From positions 186,001-250,000 of the forward strand of contig NZ_BOOP01000011.1 of assembly GCF_016863295.1 (NCBI RefSeq): a stretch of DNA of 64,000 nucleotides. The letters are read 5' to 3'. Within the stretch, counting starts at the first letter, position 1; each line of letters starts with the position of its first letter. Of this stretch, positions 17,312-26,016 are shown piece after piece. This stretch comes from Planotetraspora phitsanulokensis (GTDB taxonomy: Bacteria; Actinomycetota; Actinomycetes; Streptosporangiales; Streptosporangiaceae). The translations under genes were made by a program, and so were the position numbers. The notes under the pieces are model-generated. The model was given only the letters and a program-made list of their open reading frames with translations, was not told the origin of the DNA and ran no database searches.

Positions 17312-18811
17312 TCACGGTTCCCGGCGGCGCCGTCCGGTGTAGGGATCGTCGTCGTCGCCGATCCATTCGCCCTCCGCCGGCCGGTCGAACCTCCCCTGGT
17401 CGCCCTCGCGCGCGGGAACCCGCTCGAGAGGGCCGGTTCCGTCGGCGTCCACAGGTTCGGCGGAGGCCACCAGCACGGTCTGCGGTCTGCGGTCCCCACT
17501 GGCGGCGAGCACGATGGAGGGGCGCCGGGCGATGGTGGCGGCGGTGCCTCTGACCAGCCCCCATGTGGTCGTCGCTGAAGCCCCTGAAGTCGTCGGCGCG
17601 AGACTCGGGAGCCGACGGACCGCGGCCGGTGTCAGGGCCGGAACGCCGGTCCCACCCCCGCCGGGACCCGACGTGACGGCACGCAAGCCGCCCGTCCAGA
17701 CGCGGCCGCCCGCCCCCACGGACCGGGCGACGCCGCCACCGGCGCCGATCGGCGCCGCCAGAGCACCGGCGCCGGCGTACGCCGCCTTGCCGCGCTTCAA
17801 CCGGCCGCGCACGTGAGCGCCCAGGAGCAACAGCACACCGACCAGCGCGAGCAGGATGCCGATGCCGGGACCGCTGAGCAGTGAACCGGACGGCTCCAGG
17901 ACAGGTTCGATCGCTGTGGAACCGGGAGGCGCTACCTCGGGTGGGCTCGCGTCGTCGGCATCGGGCAGTTCGGGAAGAGTGAGGCCGGCTTTCGAGGTGC
18001 CCCCGGTGAGTCGCTGGAGGGGCGGCCGCGACACGGCCGTGGCCGTCGAGCCCTGCGCCGGACCGGAGGACGCCGCGGAAGGCGACGTCGCCGGAGACGT
18101 CGCCGGAGACGTCGCGGTCGGCGTCGGCGGCGGCGCGGCCGGGATGTTCACGTAAGAGACCGCGGATCCGCTCGACGCGACGGTGCCGCCCTGACCGTCG
18201 GAACGCACCGCCTGGACGGAGAACCCGACCCGCTGGCCGGCCGCCCCCGCGGGAACCGCGAGGCTGGCGCGGCAGGGCGAGCTCGAGCATGCCGACCCCA
18301 CCGGGATGGTCTGCGACTTCTCCGTCGCCATGTTGAAGACCACGTAGGACCGCAGGTCCGGTTCGGAACCCTCGGCCCACGTGACGACCACGTTCGACGG
18401 GCCCGTGAGCTCGGCGCCGACGGCCGAAGGAGTGGCCGGGGGGCGGCTGAGGGTGAAGGTGGCCGTCTTGTAGGTCTTCTTCGTGATCTCTCCGCGGAGG
18501 GACACCGTGAAGACGCCGTTCGGGGCGGACCCGGGGTCGAACGAGCCCTTGATCGTCTGGTTGAGACCGCCCTGGGCGACCCTCTTCCGGGATACGGACG
18601 GCCCTTCGACGTAGAGGCCCATGCTCAGCTGCAGGAGGCCGGTCTGGGCCGAGACCGTCACCGGACCCGAGGTCTTGATGATCGCTCCCGGCGACGGTGA
18701 GGTGATGCCGCTGGGGGCCGCGCTCGCCGGAGCGGCGCCGACCAGCAGCACGGACATCGTCGCGAGCGGCACGATCCCCGCCGCCACGGCCAGGCTGCGA
18801 AGCGCGATCAC
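17312..18811 (-). CDS. Secreted, membrane-anchored protein with fibronectin-III-like domain
   Basis: 499 aa. A signal peptide is clear (residues 1-33, ending PASAAPSG). Residues about 40-240 form beta-rich Ig/FnIII-like domains (GPVTVSAQTG, then LTGPSNVVVTWAEGSEPDLRSYVVF). A Pro/Thr/Ser linker with repeated TSPA follows, then a hydrophobic helix near 330-350 (GIGILLALVGVLLLLG) and a Gly/Ala-rich, mostly disordered C-terminal tail ending in acidic and basic residues. The GTG at 18811 has GGAGGG seven bases upstream; frames further upstream lack coding bias. It lies downstream of the Tad pilus genes in the same direction, so a role at the cell surface with them is possible but unproven. Confidence 0.75.
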   Translation of the reverse strand: MIALRSLAVAAGIVPLATMSVLLVGAAPASAAPSGITSPSPGAIIKTSGPVTVSAQTGLLQLSMGLYVEGPSVSRKRVAQGGLNQTIKGSFDPGSAPNGVFTVSLRGEITKKTYKTATFTLSRPPATPSAVGAELTGPSNVVVTWAEGSEPDLRSYVVFNMATEKSQTIPVGSACSSSPCRASLAVPAGAAGQRVGFSVQAVRSDGQGGTVASSGSAVSYVNIPAAPPPTPTATSPATSPATSPSAASSGPAQGSTATAVSRPPLQRLTGGTSKAGLTLPELPDADDASPPEVAPPGSTAIEPVLEPSGSLLSGPGIGILLALVGVLLLLGAHVRGRLKRGKAAYAGAGALAAPIGAGGGVARSVGAGGRVWTGGLRAVTSGPGGGGTGVPALTPAAVRRLPSLAPTTSGASATTTWGLVRGTAATIARRPSIVLAASGDRRPQTVLVASAEPVDADGTGPLERVPAREGDQGRFDRPAEGEWIGDDDDPYTGRRRREP

Positions 18812-19011
18812 TGCCCATCCCTCCGTCAAGAACGGCCAGGAACCCGATCCCGAGGAATCTTCAGAATGACCGGGAGTAGGGGAAACCATAGCCAGTCGTC
18901 CAGTTCTTGGACTCGGCGTCCAAGAAGTCGTGATTCTATTGCGACGAATACTCACGGTCACGTTTGGTGCAAACCTTCCATAACTGGACATATGGCTGGG
19001 CCGTCGGCCGC

Positions 19012-19374
19012 TCAGAGCCTCGGACCGACCGGACCGGCCTTCGCCACCGCGACAGCCGTACGCGTGCCGAAAAAGGGGAGCGCGAAACGCACGGAGACCG
19101 AGACCGTGGCGATCCCCTGCGAAATCGAGCACCGATTCGCTCGCGCCCCGTTGGCGGTCGCCACGGTCCGCGCCCGCGCGCAGGCCTCACCCTGAGCGGT
19201 CGCCGCCCGGGCCGCCGCGGCCAGCGCGCTGAGATCGGCCGCACTCTGAGCGCGGAGCGCTGCCACACGGGCGACCCCGACGTCCACGACGGCCATCGTC
19301 GTGATCCACACCACGGCCACAACCGTGACCATCCACACCGTCGCCGATCCCTCGTCGCGGCGTCCCCGCCTCAT
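19012..19374 (-). CDS. TadE/TadG-like pilus protein (Rv3654c family)
   Basis: 120 aa, single N-terminal membrane helix (residues about 11-33, VWMVTVVAVVWITTMAVVDV) after a basic head, then AALRAQSAADLSALAAAA, the typical TadE/G sequence after the helix. The class III signal-like Glu at +5 is missing (GSATVW). The ATG overlaps the stop of the upstream TadE gene (ATGA). It matches the last gene of the mycobacterial Rv3654c-Rv3660c locus by position and form. It probably supports assembly of the Flp-type pilus or a related secretion machine. Confidence 0.85.
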   Translation of the reverse strand: MRRGRRDEGSATVWMVTVVAVVWITTMAVVDVGVARVAALRAQSAADLSALAAAARAATAQGEACARARTVATANGARANRCSISQGIATVSVSVRFALPFFGTRTAVAVAKAGPVGPRL

Positions 19375-19787
19375 GGCTCCACGCCCGGCTCGAGAGCGGA
19401 CACGGCCGACGCGCTCACCTCGACGGCAGGCGAAACCAGGCCCCATCGGGGCTGGACCCGGACGGCGACCTGGACGCGAGCCACCTCCGCGTCAGAGGTG
19501 ACGTCGACCCTCGCGTTCGCCGGAGCCGACCGTGCGACGGCCTCGCGGACCGCACCGGCCGACTCGCCCCGTGCGGCGGCCCGGGCACCCGCCCGGGCCG
19601 CGTCCACACATTGGAGTTGTGCGCCGACGACGGCGACCGCCCACAGCGAAGCGGCCAGCACGACCACCAGTGCGGGAAGCGCGACGGCCGTCTCCGCCGT
19701 CACCGAACCCCGCTCCCGCCTCGTCCGGCCGGCGCCCGCCGGACTCCCGGGCCCCGTGGAGCTCGTCTCAGCCACAATGCTCGGCAC
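19371..19787 (-). CDS. TadE family minor pilin-like protein
   Basis: 138 aa. After a basic region comes a prepilin-like motif G-SVTAE-TAV, with Glu at +5 after the Gly, and a hydrophobic helix (about residues 35-57). Downstream is QCVDAARAGARAAARGE, characteristic of TadE. The start is GTG 19787: GGAGGAG lies six bases upstream, whereas the TTG two codons earlier touches it directly. Overlaps the next gene by four bases. TadE-type pseudopilins are processed by a prepilin peptidase; no such gene is seen in the window. Confidence 0.85.
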   Translation of the reverse strand: MPSIVAETSSTGPGSPAGAGRTRRERGSVTAETAVALPALVVVLAASLWAVAVVGAQLQCVDAARAGARAAARGESAGAVREAVARSAPANARVDVTSDAEVARVQVAVRVQPRWGLVSPAVEVSASAVSALEPGVEP

Positions 19788-19832
19788 GCTCAACTCCTCC
19801 CTTGCGCTTCCTGGAATTCGCCACGCACCCGA

Positions 19833-20369
19833 TCAGCCGGCCAGCTTGAGCGCCTTCTGAATGAGCGCGGAGAGCATCGACCTGACCTCCGCACTTGTCA
19901 CGATCTTGAACAGCAGCGCGGCGAACCCGCAGGCGGCGATCGTCCCCACGGCGTACTCCGCCGTCGACATACCGGCTTCGGCTCTCGCGCGGGCTCTCGT
20001 GAGTGGTCCTTCCTCGGCCCGCGGACGGGTGACTGGACGGACGGCGGGCCGGGCCTCGGCCGATGATGCGTCCGCGCGCGCCCTCGCCTGGCCTGTGGGC
20101 AGGTCTCCCACGCAACCTCCCCCGCAGGCGAGAAGCGTCCACTGGACCCCCGCCCAGCGCCCCACAGCCCGGGCGGCGCCGACCGCACTCCGGACTCCGG
20201 ACGTCCATGCCCCGGCAACGGGACAGCCGGCTTCCCGTCCGAACGGCCTCGCCAGGGCGGCGAGCCACCCCCGCACACGCGAGCGGACTGGAAGGGCCCT
20301 CCCGCCGCCTCCCTGAACCGGCGTCTGCTCGACTCCGGGGAGTGTGGGCTCCGCTCTCCGACTGACCAT
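19833..20369 (-). CDS. Flp-like pilin (DUF4244) with possible long N-terminal extension
   Basis: The C-terminal 45 residues are a Flp/DUF4244 pilin: G-MSTAE-YAVGTIAACGFAALLF, with Gly before the cleavage point and Glu at +5, then TSAEVRSMLSALIQKAL. This is the presumed major subunit (Rv3656c equivalent). The ATG at 20369 has AGGAGG four bases upstream and gives 178 aa with a 133-residue Arg/Pro/Gly-rich leader. A GTG at 20111 also has GGAGG four bases upstream and gives 92 aa, closer to known family members. I cannot decide between them; the pilin part is secure. Confidence 0.82.
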   Translation of the reverse strand: MVSRRAEPTLPGVEQTPVQGGGGRALPVRSRVRGWLAALARPFGREAGCPVAGAWTSGVRSAVGAARAVGRWAGVQWTLLACGGGCVGDLPTGQARARADASSAEARPAVRPVTRPRAEEGPLTRARARAEAGMSTAEYAVGTIAACGFAALLFKIVTSAEVRSMLSALIQKALKLAG

Positions 20370-20656
20370 CGGACCTCCTGACACCGTGGGGCGGACCACC
20401 CGCCCGCGACCGGAGCCACGTTGCTGGATTTCGCGCCGCCGCCTTCTGGGCGAATCGGCTGCTGTGGATGAGCGACTCCCCGGCCGACACCTGTGGATTA
20501 CGGAAAGACCGAGGTGAAGCGGCGTTTCCCGCCGGTCGACCACATCCACTGTCCACAGGTGTGGACGGTCGCATCCACAAGGTCATGCCTGCGGGAACCA
20601 GCGGACGGCCGGCTCGTGGCTGGCGGCCACCGACCCACGGGCAGTCCTCAGCGGAG
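20370..20656. other. Intergenic region inside the pilus locus with clustered TGTGGA/TCCACA motifs
   Basis: Between 20461 and 20583 there are five DnaA-box-like cores: CTGTGGATG, CTGTGGATTA, CTGTCCACAG, GTGTGGACG and CATCCACAAG. CTGTCCACA is one base from the actinobacterial consensus TTGTCCACA, and TAATCCACA (complement of the second) one base from TTATCCACA. No gene is seen. The stretch separates tadC from the Flp-like gene and could hold a promoter for the pilin. Confidence 0.4.
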
Positions 20657-21394
20657 TCACGGCAGGAGGATTTGCGCTGCCAGGCCCGCGACCACGGGCA
20701 CGATCCCCAGGAACACGAACGCGGGCAGGAAACACAGCCCCAACGGAGCCACCGCCTGGACTCCGGCCTTGCGAGCCACTGCCGCGGAGGCCGCCCGTGC
20801 GGCATCGCGCGCATCGTCGGCCAGCCTCGTAAGCGCGTCCGCGACGGGCGCCCCGTTCTGCGCGGCCCTGATCATCGTCCGGGCCAGCGCGCCCAGTGGC
20901 GGTTCGCTCGCGACGACCGCCCACACGTCCTCCGGGTCGGCCCCGAGCCTCACCTGAGCCGCCACCCAGGAGAGCCGCTCGCCGAGCGGGCCGCCGAGGG
21001 CTCCGGCCGTGGTCTCGATCGCGCCACTCAACGGCTGGCCGGCCCGCAGGCAGGCCGCCACGAGATCGGCGGCGAACGGCAGATCCGCGGCCATCCTCTC
21101 GCGCCGCCGGCGGACATCGGCCGGCTCACGTCTGCTGACGATCGCGAACACGCCACCGGCGACGAGCACGCCCGCCGCCACTCCTGGAACGCCGCCCACG
21201 AGCAGGAACACGAGGAACCCCGCCGGTACGGCGACCACGAGTCCCGGCCGCGGGACGTCCCCTCCAGCGCCGTCGCCTCTGCCGGGGCCGCTCGGCGAAC
21301 TCCGGATCGCGCGGAGCCGTCCTTCCGGGGACACGGGAGCCGGCCAGACCAGCACCGCGAGCGCGGTGAGAGCCATCGCGGCGAACACGATCAT
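20657..21394 (-). CDS. tadC: Type II secretion system F domain protein, TadC-like
   Basis: 245 aa polytopic membrane protein. N-terminal helix at 1-18, helices around 52-85, and a final pair from about 205-243. The T2SSF core is DLVAACLRAGQPLSGAIETTA through AAQNGAPVADALTRLADD, with the family's APLGLCFLPAFVFLGIVP near the C terminus. TadC and TadB form the inner-membrane platform on which the TadA ATPase acts. The ATG overlaps the tadB stop (ATGA). About 290 bases separate it from the pilin gene. Confidence 0.88.
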   Translation of the reverse strand: MIVFAAMALTALAVLVWPAPVSPEGRLRAIRSSPSGPGRGDGAGGDVPRPGLVVAVPAGFLVFLLVGGVPGVAAGVLVAGGVFAIVSRREPADVRRRRERMAADLPFAADLVAACLRAGQPLSGAIETTAGALGGPLGERLSWVAAQVRLGADPEDVWAVVASEPPLGALARTMIRAAQNGAPVADALTRLADDARDAARAASAAVARKAGVQAVAPLGLCFLPAFVFLGIVPVVAGLAAQILLP

Positions 21395-22308
21395 GTCGCG
21401 CGCCCTCCCGGCTCCAGCCCTCGGCTTCCGCGAATACGCGGCTCCCGAGCACCCGATCCCCGACCCTGCCCACGAACACCCGGTTCCCGGGTGCCAGGCC
21501 CCCGACTACCCGCGTTCCAGGTGCCAGGCCCCCGATCGCCCGGCACCCGTTCCTGCGCTCGCCCTCGCCCTCGTTCTCGCCCTCGTTCACGCCCTCGTGG
21601 GGACCGTCCCTGTGCTCGCGCGACAAGGCGACCGGTCCACCAGACGCCTGTCGCATCGAGCGCGAGGCCCAGAACCAGGCAGCCGACTCCTGCCGGGCTG
21701 CCGAGGAGGAACGACACGGGACTCATTCCGAGGCCGGCCGCCATGAGCAATCCCAGCAGGGGAAGGCCCGCCAGCATGCGGGCGGTCGCCCGCGGACCCG
21801 CCAACTGCGCGGTCACGTCCTGCCGATGCGACTCCGCGGCGCGCAGCGACATCGCCAAGCGCTCGACGAGCGCCATGAGATCGCCACCCGCGCTCGCGCT
21901 CACACGCCAGCAGGCGGCGAGCCGCAGGAGACCCTCCCCGCCCGGCACGGATGCGGCTCCGGTGAGGGCAGCCGGAACGTCGCCCCCGTCACGCGCCGCG
22001 GCGGCCACCGGCAACAGGGCGGCCGCGTCGGACACGGTCACGGCGGCGACCGCCCTCACCAGGGCCTCACCCGCCTGTTTTCCCGCGGCCAGCTCGGCGG
22101 CCACGGCCTCGCACAGCTCGATGCACGCCGCCCGCCAGGCCGCCTCCTCTGCCATCGGACGCCGGCGGTCGACCAGCGCCTTCCACACACGACGGCCCGG
22201 TCTCGGTTCACGCACACCGATGACCGCGGCCAGCCTGGCCTCCGGCACGCTCGGCCCTGTGCTCACCCAGGCGGCGAGCACGGCAGCCAGTACGGCTACG
22301 ACGGCCAC
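21391..22308 (-). CDS. tadB: Type II secretion system F domain protein, TadB-like, with repetitive C-terminal tail
   Basis: About 305 aa. N-terminal membrane helix, then the T2SSF domain (AVAAELAAGKQAGEALVRAV, then SAGGDLMALVERLAMSLRAAE, then AQLAGPRATARMLAGLPLLG) and a final hydrophobic stretch to about residue 235. The last 70 residues are an unusual low-complexity tail of Arg/Gly/Glu/Pro repeats (GRERGRERGRGR, RGPGT). GTG 22308 has GGAG five bases upstream; TTG 22323 is an alternative. Its start lies inside the 3' end of tadA, so translation is coupled. Confidence 0.85.
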   Translation of the reverse strand: MAVVAVLAAVLAAWVSTGPSVPEARLAAVIGVREPRPGRRVWKALVDRRRPMAEEAAWRAACIELCEAVAAELAAGKQAGEALVRAVAAVTVSDAAALLPVAAAARDGGDVPAALTGAASVPGGEGLLRLAACWRVSASAGGDLMALVERLAMSLRAAESHRQDVTAQLAGPRATARMLAGLPLLGLLMAAGLGMSPVSFLLGSPAGVGCLVLGLALDATGVWWTGRLVARAQGRSPRGRERGRERGRGRAQERVPGDRGPGTWNAGSRGPGTREPGVRGQGRGSGAREPRIRGSRGLEPGGRAT

Positions 22309-23462
22309 GGGAGCTCCGGACAACGCCGGCGCAGCGCGTCCAGGGACGGGCCGGGGGCGACCCGGCCGTCGCCCCCGAACGTCAGAGCGGGCACGGCGAC
22401 CACCAGCCCGGAGTCCTGACGTTCGAGCAGGCAGACCTCCGCCACCCTGCGGCGGCCCCCGCCGGGATCGCGAACGAGATGGACGACGATGTCGAGAGCG
22501 GCCGCGATCTGACTGTGCACGGCCTCACGGGAGAGACGGGCCGCGCACGCGAGCGCTTCCAGCCGGGCGGGGACATCCGTCGCCCTGTTGGCGTGGAGTG
22601 TGCCGCAACCGCCCTCGTGACCGGTGTTGAGAGCGGCCAGGAGATCGACTACTTCGGATCCGCGAACCTCTCCCACGACCAGACGGTCGGGCCGCATGCG
22701 AAGGGCCTGCCGTACCAGATCGCGAAGACCGACACCCCCGGCGCCTTCGAGGTTGGGCGGCCGGGCCTCGAGCCGCACGACGTGCGGATGGTGGGGCCGC
22801 AGCTCAGCGGAGTCCTCGACGAGGATCAGCCTCTCTCCCGGGTCGGCGAGGGAGAGCAGGCTCGACAGCAGCGTCGTCTTCCCGGTGCCGGTGCCGCCCG
22901 TGATGAGGAACGCCTGCCGTGCCGCCACGACCGCCCGCAACACCGCCGCCCCCGCCCCCGTGACGAGTTCCTCGATAGTGAAGACGCGGCGTGAGGGCAG
23001 GCGGAGCGACAGGCAGGTGCCGTCGGGCGCGATGGGCGGCAACACCGCGTGCAGGCGCACCCCGCCTGCCAGTCGCGCGTCCACGTAGGGGCAGGCGTCG
23101 TCGAGCCTCCGACCGGCAGCGGCCGCGAGACGCTGGGCCAGCCGCCGGACCTCCTCATCGCCGGGAAAGGTGACCGCCGTGCGGCGCAACCCGAGGCCGT
23201 CGTCGACCCACACCTCGCGCGGCCCGTTGACCAGGACGTCTGTCACGCCCGGCTCGGACAACAGGCTCTCGAGAGGGCCTGCGCCGATGAGCTCCGCCTT
23301 CAGGACGCGGGCGATCGCAAGGACCTCCGCGTCTCCCAGGACCGCGCGCTCGGCCCGCAGGGCGGCGGCCACCTGCGCCGCGGTGGGCGGGACGCCCGCT
23401 CGCGACAGCCGTACTCTGACGGCCTCCGCCAGCTCCGCCGGAACGGCGTTCACCGTGGTCAC
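22296..23462 (-). CDS. tadA: TadA/CpaF-type secretion ATPase
   Basis: 388 aa ATPase that powers Flp pilus assembly (Rv3659c equivalent). Walker A is GGTGTGKTTLLSSL, the Asp box ILVEDSAELRP, Walker B with RPDRLVVGEVRGSEVVD, and the His box GHEGGCGTLHAN. The N-terminal domain includes GVTDVLVNGPREVWVD. The GTG at 23462 overlaps the ssd stop by four bases (GTGA). The enzyme itself looks intact even though the preceding ssd gene is broken. Confidence 0.93.
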   Translation of the reverse strand: MTTVNAVPAELAEAVRVRLSRAGVPPTAAQVAAALRAERAVLGDAEVLAIARVLKAELIGAGPLESLLSEPGVTDVLVNGPREVWVDDGLGLRRTAVTFPGDEEVRRLAQRLAAAAGRRLDDACPYVDARLAGGVRLHAVLPPIAPDGTCLSLRLPSRRVFTIEELVTGAGAAVLRAVVAARQAFLITGGTGTGKTTLLSSLLSLADPGERLILVEDSAELRPHHPHVVRLEARPPNLEGAGGVGLRDLVRQALRMRPDRLVVGEVRGSEVVDLLAALNTGHEGGCGTLHANRATDVPARLEALACAARLSREAVHSQIAAALDIVVHLVRDPGGGRRRVAEVCLLERQDSGLVVAVPALTFGGDGRVAPGPSLDALRRRCPELPWPS

Positions 23463-24027
23463 GAGGTGAGGCCCGACAGCAGATCGGAACAGAACCGGCC
23501 GAGCGGTGATCGGCCGAGCGGAGGCGGATCGCCGCGATCCAGCGTCTCGACGAGGCCGCGCGACTCGGGGACGAGCCCCGCGCAGGGAAGGCCCAGGGTC
23601 GCGGCGATGACATCCGGCTCGATGCTCCCCTCCCGGACGACCATCCGCAGGTCGCCGGTGTGACGACGCAGCAGCGCGAGCGTCTGGGCGGCGGCGAGGG
23701 TGCCCCTGACATCCGCCTGGACCACCACCAGCGTCGCCGTCGCCCTGGACAGCGCCTCCGCCGCTCCCTCGCCCACCGCGCGCGGGAGGTCGACGACCAC
23801 CAGGTCGCACCCGCGCCTGGCGGCGTCGAGCACGGCCCGCATCGCCTCTCGTGGAATGTCCGCCGGCTCGCCACGATGCCAGGACAACACCGTGAGCTCC
23901 CCGAACGTCGGCAGCGCGTCCTGAAGCGCGGCGAAGCTGACCCGGCCCTCCCGCCCGACGACGTCCGGCCAGCGGGCTCCGGTCGCCTCCTCCTGGCCGA
24001 GGACGACGTCGATGCCCCCGCCCAGGG
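23459..24027 (-). pseudogene. ssd: 3' fragment of ssd (septum-site/CpaE-TadZ-like ATPase), interrupted by a mobile element
   Basis: Codes for about 189 residues from LGGGIDVVLGQEE through the MinD-like strand CDLVVVDLPRAVGEG to the C terminus SDLLSGLTS. It has no start of its own. Its 5' half lies at 27275-27742 with the same orientation, and the two halves join after DADP without loss of conserved sequence, giving about 345 residues, the normal length. The stop overlaps tadA. Ssd/CpaE-like proteins position the Tad machine or act in septum control (Rv3660c). Confidence 0.9.
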
Positions 24028-24100
24028 CAGTGCTTATGTTCAGGATTTCTGAAGGTCTGTCAACGGGAACTTGGGGACCTGAGAGCTCAATTTGGGCTCG

Positions 24101-25693
24101 TCAGGCCTCGAGTTCGCCTCCAAGTCGGGATGCGGATTCTTCCATGATCCGCCGGGCTGCGGTCGCGTACCGGACGGCAGTGGTGTCGCTCATGCCGAAG
24201 ACGATGGCCAGATGTAGCGGGTCGGCGCCGTTCGCGAGGGCCTCGTCTAGGTGCCGGTCGACCCGGAGTCGCTCCAGGGTCGCTGGCAGGCCCCGGAAAT
24301 GCTTTCCCACCCAGAACAGGCTCACGGGCTGGGTCTCGTGGGCAGTCTGCTGGGTGATGAGCAGATGCGGATTAGCGGTGTTCGGCCAGCGTTGACGTCG
24401 GTAATCCAGGTATTCCTGTATCGCGCGTGCGGTCACGTGATCGAGTGGCCGAGTGTGATCGTTGACAGTCATGCGTCGGTTGGCGAGATCGACATCTTCC
24501 AATGTCAGCAGGCAGATCGCCTTCCTGCGCAGCGCGTGAATAGCGGCGAGGACGAGGATGATCCGGTGAGTCGGTGTGCCTGCTCGTTTGATCGCGAGAT
24601 CGAGCTCGGCCTGGTCGAGTGGCACGCGAGCGCGGTCAAGCGTGCCTCCAGGACGTAGGCGTGCGGCTGGGTTGCGGAAGATCACTTTGCGGCGCTTCAG
24701 GCACCCGAACAGCGAGCGCAAGGCCAGGATGGTGTGCCTACGCGGTGTCCCTGTGAGTGGCTTGATGGACTCGTGGAGGTCATCCTTTGTCACCTCCCGA
24801 AGGTGGTCGTAGCTCTGTGACCAGTGCTCGAGAAGCGGGCGGACGTAGGGCACGGCTGCGTGGATGGTCCGCTCTTGTCGTGGCCGCCGACGGGGCGTTC
24901 CGTGGCGGAGTTCGTTGATCCAGATCAATACGTCGCTGCGGATGCCCGACGCGAGACCAGAGAGTGCGCGATCAAGCCACAGATCGAGCGCTGCGGCCCG
25001 ATCGTCGATCAGCAGTCCAATCTCCTCGAGGACGTCACAGACGCGCTCTACGGGGAGCTGGCGGGCGTGGAGCGGCATGACTTCTGATCGGCGGAGCCGG
25101 CCGAAGCCGGGGTATGACGACATGAGGATGACCAGGCCCCGGCGGGTGCGCTGGGTGACCTCGGCGGACCACCCGCGGGCCTCGCTCAGGCGAGCAGCTA
25201 TCTGGGTGGTGTAGAGCACCCACGGTGCCGTGTACTCCGCGTGTTCCTTGGTGCGAAACCTGGTGAAGTCGCGTGCTGGAGGCTCGAAGAGTTCGAGTTG
25301 TTCGTCTTCGGGGAGTGTGAGCCGTACGGCTGCTGGCTTGGACCGCGGCTGTCCGCGGCGGTTGCCGTGTGGACGCATCACGCTGAGCGCTCGGTCCATG
25401 TTGGCCAGGAACAACTGGTGGTGCCCCGAGAGGGCCTGCAGATACGGCATCAGCGGCGTGTGATAGTCGCCGGCTTCGAGACGGGCCTGGTGGCGACACA
25501 GGCGGCAGTAGCCGCGGTACCGGTCTCCCTTGAAGATCGGAACTGTGCGACCGCATCCGGTGCACTGGCCCATCTCGTGGTTGCTTCGCCAGTTGTGACA
25601 GCCCCCGCACAGGGTCTGCGGGGATGGTCCCCAGCTGTGGCAGTAGGGGCAACTGGTGGGCGGCTTCCGGTTCCGCCAGTCCCGCATGATCAT
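24101..25693 (-). CDS. Tyrosine recombinase with N-terminal double zinc ribbon (TnpB-like)
   Basis: 530 aa. The first 65 residues hold four CxxC pairs (CPYC, CGGC, CTGC, CRLC), enough for two zinc ribbons likely to bind DNA. The catalytic domain is C-terminal: first Arg in HALRRKAICLLTLEDV (about residue 390), then the second box LRVDRHLDEALANGADPLHLAIVFG and a probable nucleophile in TTAVRYATAAR. The ATG overlaps the stop of the XRE gene (ATGA). Length and divergent catalytic boxes fit the large recombinase of Tn554-type elements. Confidence 0.85.
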   Translation of the reverse strand: MIMRDWRNRKPPTSCPYCHSWGPSPQTLCGGCHNWRSNHEMGQCTGCGRTVPIFKGDRYRGYCRLCRHQARLEAGDYHTPLMPYLQALSGHHQLFLANMDRALSVMRPHGNRRGQPRSKPAAVRLTLPEDEQLELFEPPARDFTRFRTKEHAEYTAPWVLYTTQIAARLSEARGWSAEVTQRTRRGLVILMSSYPGFGRLRRSEVMPLHARQLPVERVCDVLEEIGLLIDDRAAALDLWLDRALSGLASGIRSDVLIWINELRHGTPRRRPRQERTIHAAVPYVRPLLEHWSQSYDHLREVTKDDLHESIKPLTGTPRRHTILALRSLFGCLKRRKVIFRNPAARLRPGGTLDRARVPLDQAELDLAIKRAGTPTHRIILVLAAIHALRRKAICLLTLEDVDLANRRMTVNDHTRPLDHVTARAIQEYLDYRRQRWPNTANPHLLITQQTAHETQPVSLFWVGKHFRGLPATLERLRVDRHLDEALANGADPLHLAIVFGMSDTTAVRYATAARRIMEESASRLGGELEA

Positions 25694-26016
25694 CGGGGTG
25701 GCAAAGTGCGGCCACTTCGAGGCCTTGGAGTGACGTCGCTGTCCTGGCCGACGGCCTTGGCCGGGGCGTGAGGAATCGGCTGAGGGAGTTTGTCGGGTTC
25801 TACGACCAGAAGGTCTGAGGGGGTGCAGTTCAGCACGGCGCAGATGACCGCGAGGTCGCTGAGCTTGATGCTGGCCGGCTGGCCCGACCAGAGGTTGGAC
25901 ATCTTGCCGGAGCTGATCTCGAGGCCTCGTTCAGCCAGCATGCGCTGCAGGTGACTGGCCTTCCAGATGTCACGTTGTGCTGCCGCCAGGCGCAAGTTCC
26001 ACTTGATGCCGGTCAT
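25690..26016 (-). CDS. XRE-family helix-turn-helix regulator of the element
   Basis: 108 aa. A Cro/CI-type helix-turn-helix spans about residues 18-75 (HLQRMLAERGLEISSGKMSNLW, then KLSDLAVICAVLNCTPSDLL), followed by a Pro/Arg-rich tail. Overlaps both neighbours by four bases, so the three genes are one translational unit. It probably controls recombinase expression; a 25-base palindrome upstream of the first gene is a candidate operator. Confidence 0.88.
   Translation of the reverse strand: MTGIKWNLRLAAAQRDIWKASHLQRMLAERGLEISSGKMSNLWSGQPASIKLSDLAVICAVLNCTPSDLLVVEPDKLPQPIPHAPAKAVGQDSDVTPRPRSGRTLPPR

Noticed and set aside
17283-18818. Minus-strand frame of 511 codons overlapping the FnIII-like gene
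   Set aside because: The alternative frame at 17312-18811 has a signal peptide, ribosome-binding site and domain structure; this one has none.
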